From Bacillota bacterium (GTDB taxonomy: Bacteria > Bacillota > UBA4882 > UBA8346): a stretch of 64,000 bases of DNA. Each line of letters starts with the position of its first letter. Within the stretch, counting starts at the first letter, position 1. The translations under genes and the position numbers were made by a program. Below are positions 16,333-23,907 of this stretch, one piece after another. The notes beneath the pieces are model-generated. The model searched no databases. It was not told the DNA's origin and saw only the letters and a program-made list of their open reading frames with translations. The DNA lies in contig JARKQY010000044.1 in the NCBI GenBank assembly GCA_029974635.1, positions 1-64,000 of the forward strand, given 5' to 3'.

Positions 16333-17214
16333 CTATAATGCAACCGTCGGTGAAATTTCGGCCGCTAAGTTTTGACCGCCGGCAATCTTTTTTTCCGGTT
16401 CGCCATGGCCGTTTTGCAACAACTCCCATACTTTATGGCGGATCCAGCTAAAGTCCGAAGATGAACGGATATCACCGACTCTTCTCGGCCTGGGCAGTTT
16501 AATATTGACTATCTCTTTAATTGTACCGGGATTGGTTGTCATTACCGCAACCCGATCCGACAAAAAAACGGCTTCATCAATACTGTGAGTAACAAATACT
16601 ATGGTTTTATGAGTTTCTTCCCAGATCCGCAGCAATTCGTCCTGCAAGACTTCCCGGGTTTGGGCGTCAACTGCCGCAAAGGGTTCATCCATTAATAATA
16701 CTTCCGGATCGTAAGCCAATGCCCTGGCAATGGCCACCCGTTGTTTCATACCGCCGGATAATTCATAAGGATAACGATCCTCAAATCCCTGTAACCCCAC
16801 CAGGTTAATGAAATCCTGGCTGATACTACGGCGTTGTTCTTTGCCTATCCCTTTAATCTCTAAACCGAATGAAACATTTTCCCGCACCGTCCGCCATGGA
16901 AATAGTGCATATCCTTGTAATACAATGCCACGATCCAATGCCGGCCCGGTGATCAACTTGTCGTCGATCCGGATCTCGCCTGACGTAGGATGGTTAAGTC
17001 CAGCCAGCATATCTAAGAAAGTCGACTTGCCACAACCGCTTGGCCCAACCAAAGATATAAACTCTCCCTGGTATACTTCCAGGTTAAAATCTTTAACAGC
17101 GAGAAACTCATTAGTGCCTTTGCCTTCGGTCCGCCGGACATGGAATCTTTTATCGATATTACGGGCAACAATTTTAACTACTTCATTTGACAATTTGAGC
17201 CATCCTTTCTTCAT
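16333..17214 (-). CDS. ABC transporter ATPase, SsuB/TauB type
   Basis: A 293-residue ATP-binding subunit for nitrate/sulfonate/taurine-class importers. Walker A is GPSGCGKST near residue 60, the signature ELSGGMKQRVAIARA is near 150, Walker B is LLMDEPFAAVD and the switch histidine is VTHSIDEA. The ATG at 17214 has a poor ribosome site; a TTG at 17193 after AAAGGATGG may be the true start. It follows a YezD gene by about 20 bases. No permease is adjacent, so it probably powers the SsuC-like permeases at 4.6-6.2 kb and 48.2 kb. Confidence 0.9.
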   Translation of the reverse strand: MKKGWLKLSNEVVKIVARNIDKRFHVRRTEGKGTNEFLAVKDFNLEVYQGEFISLVGPSGCGKSTFLDMLAGLNHPTSGEIRIDDKLITGPALDRGIVLQGYALFPWRTVRENVSFGLEIKGIGKEQRRSISQDFINLVGLQGFEDRYPYELSGGMKQRVAIARALAYDPEVLLMDEPFAAVDAQTREVLQDELLRIWEETHKTIVFVTHSIDEAVFLSDRVAVMTTNPGTIKEIVNIKLPRPRRVGDIRSSSDFSWIRHKVWELLQNGHGEPEKKIAGGQNLAAEISPTVAL

Positions 17215-17232
17215 TCCTGGGTAAGGTAGTTA

Positions 17233-17403
17233 TTATTTTAAACGGACTTTTTCATTTTTTTCGATTTGGACTACTTTGCAATCCTGGATCAGTAAGGTGA
17301 TGGAGCCGTAACGGATACTATTCACCATCTCCAAGAGCCGTTTTAAATCTTCTGGGGAGATTGGGGTGTTTTTCGGTTGATAGTCATTATTTACTGAACT
17401 CAT
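17233..17403 (-). CDS. yezD: YezD family protein (DUF2292), copy 2
   Basis: A 56-residue protein: helix EDLKRLLEMVNSIRYGSI and strands TLLIQDCKVVQIEKNEKVRLK, closely matching the copy at 7337. A GTGGAGGTTATCC site precedes ATG at 17403. One cysteine replaces glycine in the turn of copy 1. It leads the SsuB-like ATPase gene. A partial sulfur operator (TTAGTAGGAATTG) lies about 150 bases upstream. Function of the family is not known. Confidence 0.88.
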   Translation of the reverse strand: MSSVNNDYQPKNTPISPEDLKRLLEMVNSIRYGSITLLIQDCKVVQIEKNEKVRLK

Positions 17404-17548
17404 ATCAGGATAACCTCCACTTTTTTTAAATCAGACCCCTTAAAATCCCAGATGCTTCATCAATACTATATCAAGTGCATTATCGTTGCCGGGTCAATCC
17501 GATCAACCTTTATTGACTTAAGTCAACATTCGGATAATTATTAGTTTA

Positions 17549-17565
17549 TTTATTGGTTTAGTAGG
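17549..17565 (-). promoter_or_regulatory. partial sulfur operator upstream of yezD-2/ssuB
   Basis: The plus-strand sequence TTTATTGGTTTAGTAGG keeps the right half of the CCTA-N9-TAGG operator (compare CTTAGTAGG at cysK) while the left half is weak. TATAAA (minus strand, just upstream) could be a -10 box, with no good -35 box. The rest of 17404-17720 holds only this site and the cysK terminator. Confidence 0.45.
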
Positions 17566-17581
17566 AATTGATTTTATAAAA

Positions 17582-17640
17582 GCGACCAAGTTATCGTTTC
17601 CAAGGAAAGATAACTCGGTCTCCAGTTGTTCCGGTCAACC
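17582..17640 (-). terminator. cysK terminator hairpin with conserved GTTGACC leader
   Basis: Minus strand: a 12-base stem GACCGAGTTATC/GATAACTTGGTC (one G-T pair) followed by GCTTTTA. It is preceded by GTTGACCGG-N5-CTGGA, a small hairpin also found before the stems at 40612-40677 and 53627-53676. It lies about 80 bases after the cysK stop. Confidence 0.7.
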
Positions 17641-17720
17641 AAGAAAACTTACGGATACTTAAACCATTTTTGATGCATTATATGCTCTTAATTATAATTT
17701 TAGTATCATATCACTAATTC

Positions 17721-18656
17721 TTACGATTCCTGGAATAACACCGTCGACAAGTACCTTTCACCGGTATCCGGCAATAGGACCACAATTGTCTTTCCTTTGT
17801 TTTCGGGACGTTTGGCAATCTCAGTTGCGGCAAAGGCGGCGGCGCCGGATGAAATTCCCACCAATAATCCTTCGTGTTTCGCCAGTTTGCGAGCAGCATC
17901 AAAAGCTTCTTCATTTTTCACCTTAAAGATTTCATCGACCACATTTTTATTAAAGATCTCCGGTACAAACCCGGCCCCGATGCCTTGAATTTTATGCGGT
18001 CCGGGAGAGCCGCCGGAAAGAACCGGTGAATCATTGGGTTCAACCGCAATAATCTTCACTTGCGGATTTTTCTTCTTTAATACTTCACCGACCCCGGTAA
18101 TAGTGCCACCGGTGCCCACTCCTCCAATAAAGATATCCACCTTGCCGTCTGTATCCCGCCAGACCTCTTCCGCAGTAGTTTGACGGTGGATCTCCGGATT
18201 AGCCAAATTTTTAAATTGATTGGGTATAAATGAATTCGGAGTGGACGCAGCTAATTCTTCCGCTTGCCGAATCGCACCTTTCATGCCGTCGGCGCCGGGA
18301 GTCAATACTAATTCCGCTCCCAGAGCTTTTAAAAGATTGCGCCGTTCGACGCTCATCGTCTCGGGCATGGTCAAAATCAATTTGTAACCCCGGGCCGCCG
18401 CAACAAACGCCAACGCAATTCCGGTATTACCACTGGTCGGCTCGATAATCACCGCATCTTTTTTGAGAATTCCCTTTTCTTCGGCATCTTTGATCATGGC
18501 ATACCCAATCCGGTCTTTCACGCTGCCGGCCGGGTTAAAATATTCCAGCTTGGCAATAACCCTGGCTTCCAAGCCATTTGCTTTATTGTAATTGGAAAGT
18601 TCCAGCAACGGGGTATTACCGATTAAATCCGTTAAATTCTTAGCAATCTTTGACAT
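17721..18656 (-). CDS. cysK: cysteine synthase (O-acetylserine sulfhydrylase A)
   Basis: A 311-residue PLP enzyme joining sulfide and O-acetylserine to make cysteine. The PLP lysine is in [15 protein letters not shown] near residue 43, the substrate loop is [12 protein letters not shown], and the phosphate-binding loop is [10 protein letters not shown]. Length and motifs are those of CysK; cystathionine beta-synthase would have a longer form. Its promoter carries an almost identical copy of the operator found before the NifB-like operon. The transcript probably ends at the hairpin at 17582-17640. Confidence 0.96.
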   Translation of the reverse strand: MSKIAKNLTDLIGNTPLLELSNYNKANGLEARVIAKLEYFNPAGSVKDRIGYAMIKDAEEKGILKKDAVIIEPTSGNTGIALAFVAAARGYKLILTMPETMSVERRNLLKALGAELVLTPGADGMKGAIRQAEELAASTPNSFIPNQFKNLANPEIHRQTTAEEVWRDTDGKVDIFIGGVGTGGTITGVGEVLKKKNPQVKIIAVEPNDSPVLSGGSPGPHKIQGIGAGFVPEIFNKNVVDEIFKVKNEEAFDAARKLAKHEGLLVGISSGAAAFAATEIAKRPENKGKTIVVLLPDTGERYLSTVLFQES

Positions 18657-18695
18657 TGAATTCCCTCGCTTTCGTGAGTTATTTAAATTCCATGA

Positions 18696-18756
18696 AATCC
18701 TATAAACTTAGTAGGTTATTAATCATTATATTACCCTGCTAACCCGGTTTTGTCAA
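18696..18756 (-). promoter_or_regulatory. cysK promoter and sulfur operator
   Basis: Minus strand: TTGACA (18756-18751), 17-base spacer, TAATAT (18733-18728), then operator CCTATAAACTTAGTAGG at 18699-18715 (plus-strand reading). The layout matches the nitrogenase-like operon promoter base for base in spacing. Confidence 0.85.
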
Positions 18757-18803
18757 TAGCTTCTTTGCAAAATTATTCTAAACTTTGAGCATAGAGTTGT
18801 CTC

Positions 18804-19940
18804 TTAGCCAAAAAGCGACAACAAGATGCCCGCCGCGACGGCGGATCCGATTACACCGGCCACATTCGGCCCCATGGCGTGCATAAGCAGGAAGTTGGAA
18901 GGATTGGCCTTTTGTCCTTCCACCTGAGATACCCGCGCTGCCATCGGGACTGCGGATACTCCCGCGGAACCGATCAAGGGATTGATTTTTCCACCGGAGA
19001 TCCAGCACATGAGTTTTCCGAAAAACAATCCGCCGATGGTGCTGAATATGAAAGCCAGCAATCCCAGCCCGATAATTTTGAGCGTCTCCGGTCGTAAAAA
19101 ATTTTCGGCGACAGCGGTGGCGCCAACCGTAATTCCCAGAAAAATGGTGACGATGTTAATCAAAGCGTTTTGGACGGTATTTGACAAACGCTCCACCACA
19201 CCGGATTCTTTGAATAAATTGCCCAGCATCAGCATGCCGATGAGAGGAGCGACCGACGGCAACAGCAATATGCAAAAAATGGAAACCACCACTGGAAAGC
19301 ATACTTTCTCCAACTTGGATACTTCACGCAACTGGGTCATCTTGATTGCACGCTCTTTTTTGGTGGTGAGCGCCCGCATCAACGGAGGCTGAATCAACGG
19401 GATCAACGCCATATAAGAATAAGCGGCGATAGCGATAGCCGGAAGCAAGTGAGGAGACAGCTTTGAAGTCAGGTAAATTGCAGTGGGACCGTCCGCGCCG
19501 CCGATAATACCGATAGATGCCGCTTCCTGAGGGGAAAATCCCAGCGCTACCGCAATCACAAAGGCGATGCAGATTCCCAACTGCGCGCTGGCACCTAAGA
19601 ATAAGCTTGACGGCCGGGCAATTAAAGGTCCGAAATCGGTCATGGCCCCGATGCCCAAAAAGATAAGGGATGGATAAATTCCTTTTTTTACACCTAAATA
19701 TAAATAATAAAGCAGACCGCCTGAATCGGAAGAGTTTAACGGCTCAGCCATCAATCCGGTTAACGGCAGATTCGCCAGCAGCACTCCAAAGGCTATCGGC
19801 AGCAGCAGTAGCGGCTCGAATTTTTTTACGATGGCGAGATAAATCAGAGCACATGCTACTGCAATCATCACGAAATGTTGCCATGTTAATAAGGCAAAAC
19901 CTGAAGTCTCCCAGATTGTTTGTATAGCATCGATAAACAT
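18804..19940 (-). CDS. oadB: Na+-translocating decarboxylase beta subunit
   Basis: A 378-residue membrane protein of the OadB/GcdB/MmdB family with about nine helices. GFSPQEAASIGIIGGADGPTAIY carries the conserved Asp of the sodium site, and NFLLMHAMGPNVAGVIGSAVAAGI is the family's C-terminal signature. It removes CO2 from carboxybiotin while exporting Na+. It lies 12 bases behind the gamma/biotin gene and forms a three-gene operon with the alpha subunit. AAAGGAGCG precedes ATG. Confidence 0.93.
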   Translation of the reverse strand: MFIDAIQTIWETSGFALLTWQHFVMIAVACALIYLAIVKKFEPLLLLPIAFGVLLANLPLTGLMAEPLNSSDSGGLLYYLYLGVKKGIYPSLIFLGIGAMTDFGPLIARPSSLFLGASAQLGICIAFVIAVALGFSPQEAASIGIIGGADGPTAIYLTSKLSPHLLPAIAIAAYSYMALIPLIQPPLMRALTTKKERAIKMTQLREVSKLEKVCFPVVVSIFCILLLPSVAPLIGMLMLGNLFKESGVVERLSNTVQNALINIVTIFLGITVGATAVAENFLRPETLKIIGLGLLAFIFSTIGGLFFGKLMCWISGGKINPLIGSAGVSAVPMAARVSQVEGQKANPSNFLLMHAMGPNVAGVIGSAVAAGILLSLFG

Positions 19941-19952
19941 ACTATCGCTCCT

Positions 19953-20693
19953 TTACTTTATAGTTATCAGCACATCACCAGTGGCCACGGATGATCCTTT
20001 GGCGACCAGCACCTGGGCGATAACGCCATTGACTGGCGCAGCCACCTCGTTTTCCATTTTCATCGCTTCCAAAATGAGAAGCACCTCCCCTTGATTCACG
20101 CTTTTTCCGGGTTGGACCTTAATATCGGTAATAGTTCCCGGCATGGGAGACTTGACGCTGTGGCTACCTGAAACGGAAACAGAAGCAGTATTGGCAGTAA
20201 CGGCCGGAGATGGCGAAGGGGGAACAGCGGCCGGGAAAGGAGCGGCCTTTTCCGTAGTTTTGATGATATTCGCCTGGCCTTTTTCCACTTCTACCTCATA
20301 CTCTGTGGCGTTGATCTTGACAAGATATATCATGACATTCTCTCCTATCGGTGTTAATTTTTCTCCTGCCCCGGGCTTGAGTCGAATGGATTTAAAGCAT
20401 AACTCCGATATCGGGATACCCGATTCATCGCTGACAATGGCCATGATGATCGCGGCCGTGGGCTCGTCAACATCTTTCAATGTGAGCATTCCCGCTGAGA
20501 AATCCCCAAGATTCGCTTCAACGACGGTTGCCCCATCCCGCTGGACGGGAACCGCCGCTGATTTCCGATCTTTACCGCCCAATACGCCAATCCCCAGAGA
20601 CAATAGCTTGATGAGGCCACAAACACAGGCAAGCAAGATAAATACCATTGCTATGCAAAAAAACGCAATTGGAAGGCTTTCAAGCACCGTCAT
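19953..20693 (-). CDS. decarboxylase gamma subunit fused to biotin carrier domain
   Basis: A 246-residue protein. The N-terminus has one membrane helix (LESLPIAFFCIAMVFILLAC) as in OadG. A middle segment of about 60 residues is unlike the usual linker. The C-terminus is a biotinyl domain with LILEAMKMENEVAAP, where the lysine is biotinylated. The fusion replaces the biotin domain usually at the end of OadA, and tethers the carrier to the membrane between the transferase (alpha) and pump (beta). Its start overlaps the alpha stop by four bases (ATGA). Confidence 0.9.
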   Translation of the reverse strand: MTVLESLPIAFFCIAMVFILLACVCGLIKLLSLGIGVLGGKDRKSAAVPVQRDGATVVEANLGDFSAGMLTLKDVDEPTAAIIMAIVSDESGIPISELCFKSIRLKPGAGEKLTPIGENVMIYLVKINATEYEVEVEKGQANIIKTTEKAAPFPAAVPPSPSPAVTANTASVSVSGSHSVKSPMPGTITDIKVQPGKSVNQGEVLLILEAMKMENEVAAPVNGVIAQVLVAKGSSVATGDVLITIK

Positions 20694-22081
20694 CCGATCT
20701 CCTCCCGCTTCTTCATAATGGTATAAGTCACAGTTCTCCGCTCCCTTTCCTCCCTGTCCTTGAAAAATTTCTCGGCAATCTGAGGAAAAGCGATGTAGGA
20801 GAGAACGTCTTCATCATTTCGCGCCAGGCTGCCGATTCGCTGTTTGTTCTCCTCAAAGGCAGGCGCCAGTGTATCCGCAAAACGCATGTTCATCGGCTTT
20901 TCATCTCCCAGCACTTTCCGGATCAGTTCTTCATCCACCGCTCCGGGCGCCTGGCCGTATTCACCTTTTAAATATGATTTTACCTCTTTGGATACATTAC
21001 GGTAGCGCTCACCAGCCAGCACATTGGCTGCGGCCTGAACGCCAACCATCTGGCTCATAGGGGTAACCAGCGGCGGATAACCCAAATCCTTCCTGACGTG
21101 GGGAATTTCAGCCAGCACTTCCTCCAGTTTATCGATGGCGTTTTGCGCCTTAAGCTGGGCTAAAAGGTTCGACAGCATGCCGCCCGGAACCTGATAGACC
21201 AAGGCATCGGTTTCCGTCCCCATCACGAAAGCATCCATCAATCCCGCAGCAATATATTTCGCTTTTAACGGCTTAAAGAAATCATTAATCTCTTTCAGAA
21301 CTTTTTCATCCAATCCGGTTGTATGGCCCATTTGCCGCAAGGCATAATGAAGCGTCTCCGTAGCAGGCTGGGAGGTGCCGCCGGAAAAAGAGGATATGGC
21401 AGTATCGATCCCGTCACATCCGGCTTCGATGGCTTTCATATAGGTAATGGGCGCTAGCCCCGTGGTAGAATGGGTATGCAGGAATACGGAGAGCTTCACG
21501 CTTTTCTTTAACGCCACTACCAGATCATACGCCTCCCGGGGCCCCATGATCCCGGCCATATCCTTGATACATATGGAATTGACTCCCATACCTTCAAGAT
21601 GTTTGCCCATGGCGGCATATTTCTCCAGATTATGGATGGGACTGGTGGTGTAACAGATGCATCCCTGGGCGTGAGCACCTTGCTTCAATGTTTCATCTAC
21701 GGCAACTTCAATGTTCCGAAAATCATTAAGGGCGTCAAAGATACGGAAGATATCCATCCCGTTCCGGGCGGCGTGGGCCACGAATTTTCGGACGACATCA
21801 TCGGGATAATGCTTATAACCGAGGATATTTTGCCCTCGCAATAACATTTGCAGCTTGGTATTTTTCACTTTGGCCTTGATTTTCCGCAGCCTTTCCCAGG
21901 GGTCTTCACTGAGATAACGCAGACAGGAATCGAAAGTAGCGCCTCCCCAGCACTCCAGAGAGTAATAACCGGCTCCGTCCAACTTTTCCAGTATTTCTGC
22001 AAAATCGGCGAAAGGCATCCGGGTGGCAATAAGCGATTGATTCGCATCGCGCAATACCGTTTCCGTAAAATTCAATTTCAT
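20690..22081 (-). CDS. oadA: oxaloacetate decarboxylase alpha subunit (carboxyltransferase)
   Basis: A 463-residue biotin-dependent carboxyltransferase. TVLRDANQSLIATRM opens the TIM barrel, SICIKDMAGIMGP holds the carboxybiotin-reacting lysine, and HTHSTTGLAP supplies the metal-binding histidines. The PYC/OADA conserved domain follows. It stops before any biotin domain, which is encoded in the next gene. The start at 22081 follows GAAAGGAGC. Together with the gamma and beta genes it would decarboxylate oxaloacetate and pump Na+. Pyruvate carboxylase subunit B is related, but the OadB partner favours the decarboxylase. Confidence 0.92.
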   Translation of the reverse strand: MKLNFTETVLRDANQSLIATRMPFADFAEILEKLDGAGYYSLECWGGATFDSCLRYLSEDPWERLRKIKAKVKNTKLQMLLRGQNILGYKHYPDDVVRKFVAHAARNGMDIFRIFDALNDFRNIEVAVDETLKQGAHAQGCICYTTSPIHNLEKYAAMGKHLEGMGVNSICIKDMAGIMGPREAYDLVVALKKSVKLSVFLHTHSTTGLAPITYMKAIEAGCDGIDTAISSFSGGTSQPATETLHYALRQMGHTTGLDEKVLKEINDFFKPLKAKYIAAGLMDAFVMGTETDALVYQVPGGMLSNLLAQLKAQNAIDKLEEVLAEIPHVRKDLGYPPLVTPMSQMVGVQAAANVLAGERYRNVSKEVKSYLKGEYGQAPGAVDEELIRKVLGDEKPMNMRFADTLAPAFEENKQRIGSLARNDEDVLSYIAFPQIAEKFFKDREERERRTVTYTIMKKREEIG

Positions 22082-22105
22082 GTCTATACCAGCTCCTTTC
22101 ATTAA

Positions 22106-22264
22106 GTTTGCTTTGGAACCAAAATAAGAAGGGCGGAGCTCTTCTCATGAAGCTCTCCACCCTTAAGCTCGATACTTGAAAGCAGTTACCTGCCCAACCG
22201 GATAAGAAATTATGATATTCAATTAAATCAAAGACATTATATCATCATCGCAAGCAGAAATCAA
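22106..22264 (-). promoter_or_regulatory. oadA promoter and hairpin leader
   Basis: Minus strand: TTGATT (22264-22259), 17-base spacer, TATAAT (22241-22236). The untranslated leader then holds CCGGTTGGGCAGGTAACTGC and a strong stem AAGGGTGGAG/CTCCGCCCTT followed by CTTATTTT just before the ribosome site. This looks like an attenuator. No known riboswitch class was recognised in the part upstream of the stem. Confidence 0.65.
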
Positions 22265-22293
22265 TTCCTATGCATTGAATGACGATACTAAGA

Positions 22294-22335
22294 TTTTAAT
22301 CGCCCAACCGGGATGGGCGTCCCGCCTCGATTAAA
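22294..22335 (-). terminator. stem-loop after the phosphodiesterase gene
   Basis: CGCCCA/TGGGCG stem with flanking AATCG/CGATT pairing, ending in TTAAAA on the minus strand. It lies 26-67 bases downstream of the gene at 22361 and probably ends that transcript, though the T run is poor. Confidence 0.5.
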
Positions 22336-22360
22336 CTACTAATTTATCACAATAAATAAA

Positions 22361-23365
22361 TCAATTAGCCGTTGAATGGTGAACCAGGCCTTCTTTTAAT
22401 AAAGGTCCGATCCTGTCGATCCGGTTGGTCCAAATACCGCCTTGATAGTTTGACGGTAATTGGCGCAAAGACTCCGCCGTATCAAAGCCTTCGGACCATT
22501 CACCTTCGCCCTGTACCACGACAAAATACGAATCAGCTTCTTTGATTCGCTTTATGAAACGGTGCGGCCAGCCCCAGAGGAAGCGGGCGTATCTTAGCGG
22601 TAAATAGAAAAAAGCATTTTTCATTGAAGCCGGCATATAGCCCGTCCAGCCCACGGCCATATACGCAAGCAAAGCTTGCTTCGTGGTGGCCTTGGACATC
22701 ACCCGGAGCTTGGGAAGTTCTTGTTTTAGAGCGGCAATCGGTTGATCCCCGCCATAAACCATGAGCCGGGGTAGCCGGCCGGCTGGCAATTTCTGCAGAT
22801 ATTGGGCCAAAAGTATTCCTTCTTGGGGATCATCGCTTTTAACATGAATTAATAGTGAATGGTTGGGGAAACCTTCCAGTACTTCGTCCAGGGAAGGCAT
22901 CAGCCCGATGCCCCGGCCGCGGAAGGGAAAAGTTTTGCCGTCATCAGCCGTATAACCATAGCCGATATCCAGTTTTTTTAATTCGGCCATAGTATGTTCC
23001 CGGATGGTACCGGTTCCATTGGTGCGATAATCAAGGGTCCAATCATGGAAAACAGCGAATTGCCCGTCTTTGATCGGGTGGATATCCAGCTCAACCATGT
23101 CGGCTCCGGCCCGAAAAGCCGCTTCCATAGACGGAATGGTATTTTCCAGGTAAGGATGCTCCGGCTCATAGATCCGCCGGGCGGTATTGGTTTCACCGGT
23201 GATCCCTTCCATCGAAAAAGTCTGCGCCAACCCCCGGTGAGCCAGCAAAAAAGGTCGGCCGTCACGGGGTTTGGCCAAAAAAGAACTGTTATTTAGATAA
23301 ACAAGTACCATCAGAAGAACAATACTCCCGACTATTTTTTGATTCATTCTTTTCAATTTAGCCAT
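22361..23365 (-). CDS. glycerophosphodiester phosphodiesterase family protein, membrane-anchored
   Basis: A 334-residue protein. An N-terminal helix (IVGSIVLLMVLVYLN) is followed by the GDPD barrel: LLAHRGLAQTF has the catalytic HR pair, ENTIPSMEAAFRAGADMVELDI holds the metal-binding Glu and Asp, and FAVFHDWTLDYRTNGTG has the second histidine. It would release glycerol phosphate or act on a related phosphodiester at the outer membrane face. A C-terminal stretch with aromatic residues is longer than in minimal family members. The start at 23365 follows TAAGGAGCGG. Confidence 0.9.
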   Translation of the reverse strand: MAKLKRMNQKIVGSIVLLMVLVYLNNSSFLAKPRDGRPFLLAHRGLAQTFSMEGITGETNTARRIYEPEHPYLENTIPSMEAAFRAGADMVELDIHPIKDGQFAVFHDWTLDYRTNGTGTIREHTMAELKKLDIGYGYTADDGKTFPFRGRGIGLMPSLDEVLEGFPNHSLLIHVKSDDPQEGILLAQYLQKLPAGRLPRLMVYGGDQPIAALKQELPKLRVMSKATTKQALLAYMAVGWTGYMPASMKNAFFYLPLRYARFLWGWPHRFIKRIKEADSYFVVVQGEGEWSEGFDTAESLRQLPSNYQGGIWTNRIDRIGPLLKEGLVHHSTAN

Positions 23366-23510
23366 GTTGTAACCGCTCCTTAATATTGAAATTATTATAC
23401 CATTAACAAGATAACATATCCTCGTAAAAATGGTTAAGACAATCAAAAATTAACTTGTTTTGTGCAATATTTGGTGTAACCAATTCTTGAAAACCCAATT
23501 TTTATTATAT

Positions 23511-23590
23511 AATTGCCCTTAAAAAGTTGTCAAAAAACAAACTCTGGGGATAATTTTGAATTGTAGCTACGGTACAATATGATATAATTC
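23511..23590 (+). repeat. interspersed hairpin-promoter repeat, copy 1
   Basis: Contains GGGGATAATTTTGAATTGTAGC, then TACGGTACAATATGA and TATAAT (23583-23588). Two other copies are at 41996-42060 and 53528-53610. ATTGTA and TACAAT form an inverted repeat inside it. The open region 23366-23651 holds nothing else recognisable. Confidence 0.65.
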
Positions 23591-23651
23591 TAATGGATTC
23601 TCCAGGGCAGCAACGTTTTAAAAACAAAAATAATTAAAATAATCGTGTAAG

Positions 23652-23706
23652 TTGACAGTCATTTTTTTCTATAGTATAATTATTTAAATCTTATTAATCC
23701 GATAGG
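23652..23706 (+). promoter_or_regulatory. promoter and operator of sulfhydrylase 1
   Basis: TTGACA (23652-23657), exact 17-base spacer and TATAAT (23675-23680). The operator CTTATTAATCCGATAGG (23690-23706) follows at +10, with a strong right half and weak left half. Transcription should begin near 23687, leaving a leader of about 220 bases. Confidence 0.85.
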
Positions 23707-23773
23707 ATTTATATAATTACTTTCACACCCTAAGTTAGCATCCACAGTGAGAATTATTGGCAAAATGTAAGCT

Positions 23774-23882
23774 AGGAGTCTGTGCGGATAATAGGTTTTC
23801 GAATCATAGTGTATCGCAACATGAACTAGCACAAAATATTGTAGTTTCATGCTATAAGAAAGTGATACTCGCACAGAATCCT
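23774..23882 (+). ncRNA. structured 5' leader of sulfhydrylase 1 (candidate cis-regulatory RNA)
   Basis: Closing stem: 23774-23786 pairs with 23870-23882, 12 Watson-Crick pairs and one mismatch (TCTGTGCG/CGCACAGA core). Inside, GGTT-TTCG-AATC (23794-23805) is a UUCG tetraloop hairpin. GTATC (23811-23815) pairs with GATAC (23864-23868), and CATGAACTA (23820-23828) pairs with TAGTTTCATG (23842-23851). The 3' strand of the closing stem ends eight bases before AAGGAGGG. It does not match the SAM-I, SAM-II or T-box patterns I know. Confidence 0.65.
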
Positions 23883-23907
23883 GGAATCAAAAAAGGAGGG
23901 CTTTACA

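Noticed and set aside
23774-23882. SAM-I (S-box) or T-box leader
   Set aside because: The hallmark blocks (GAGGGACTGGCCC type for SAM-I, GGGTGGNACCGCG type for T-box) are absent here and were not seen in any sulfur-gene leader of the window.
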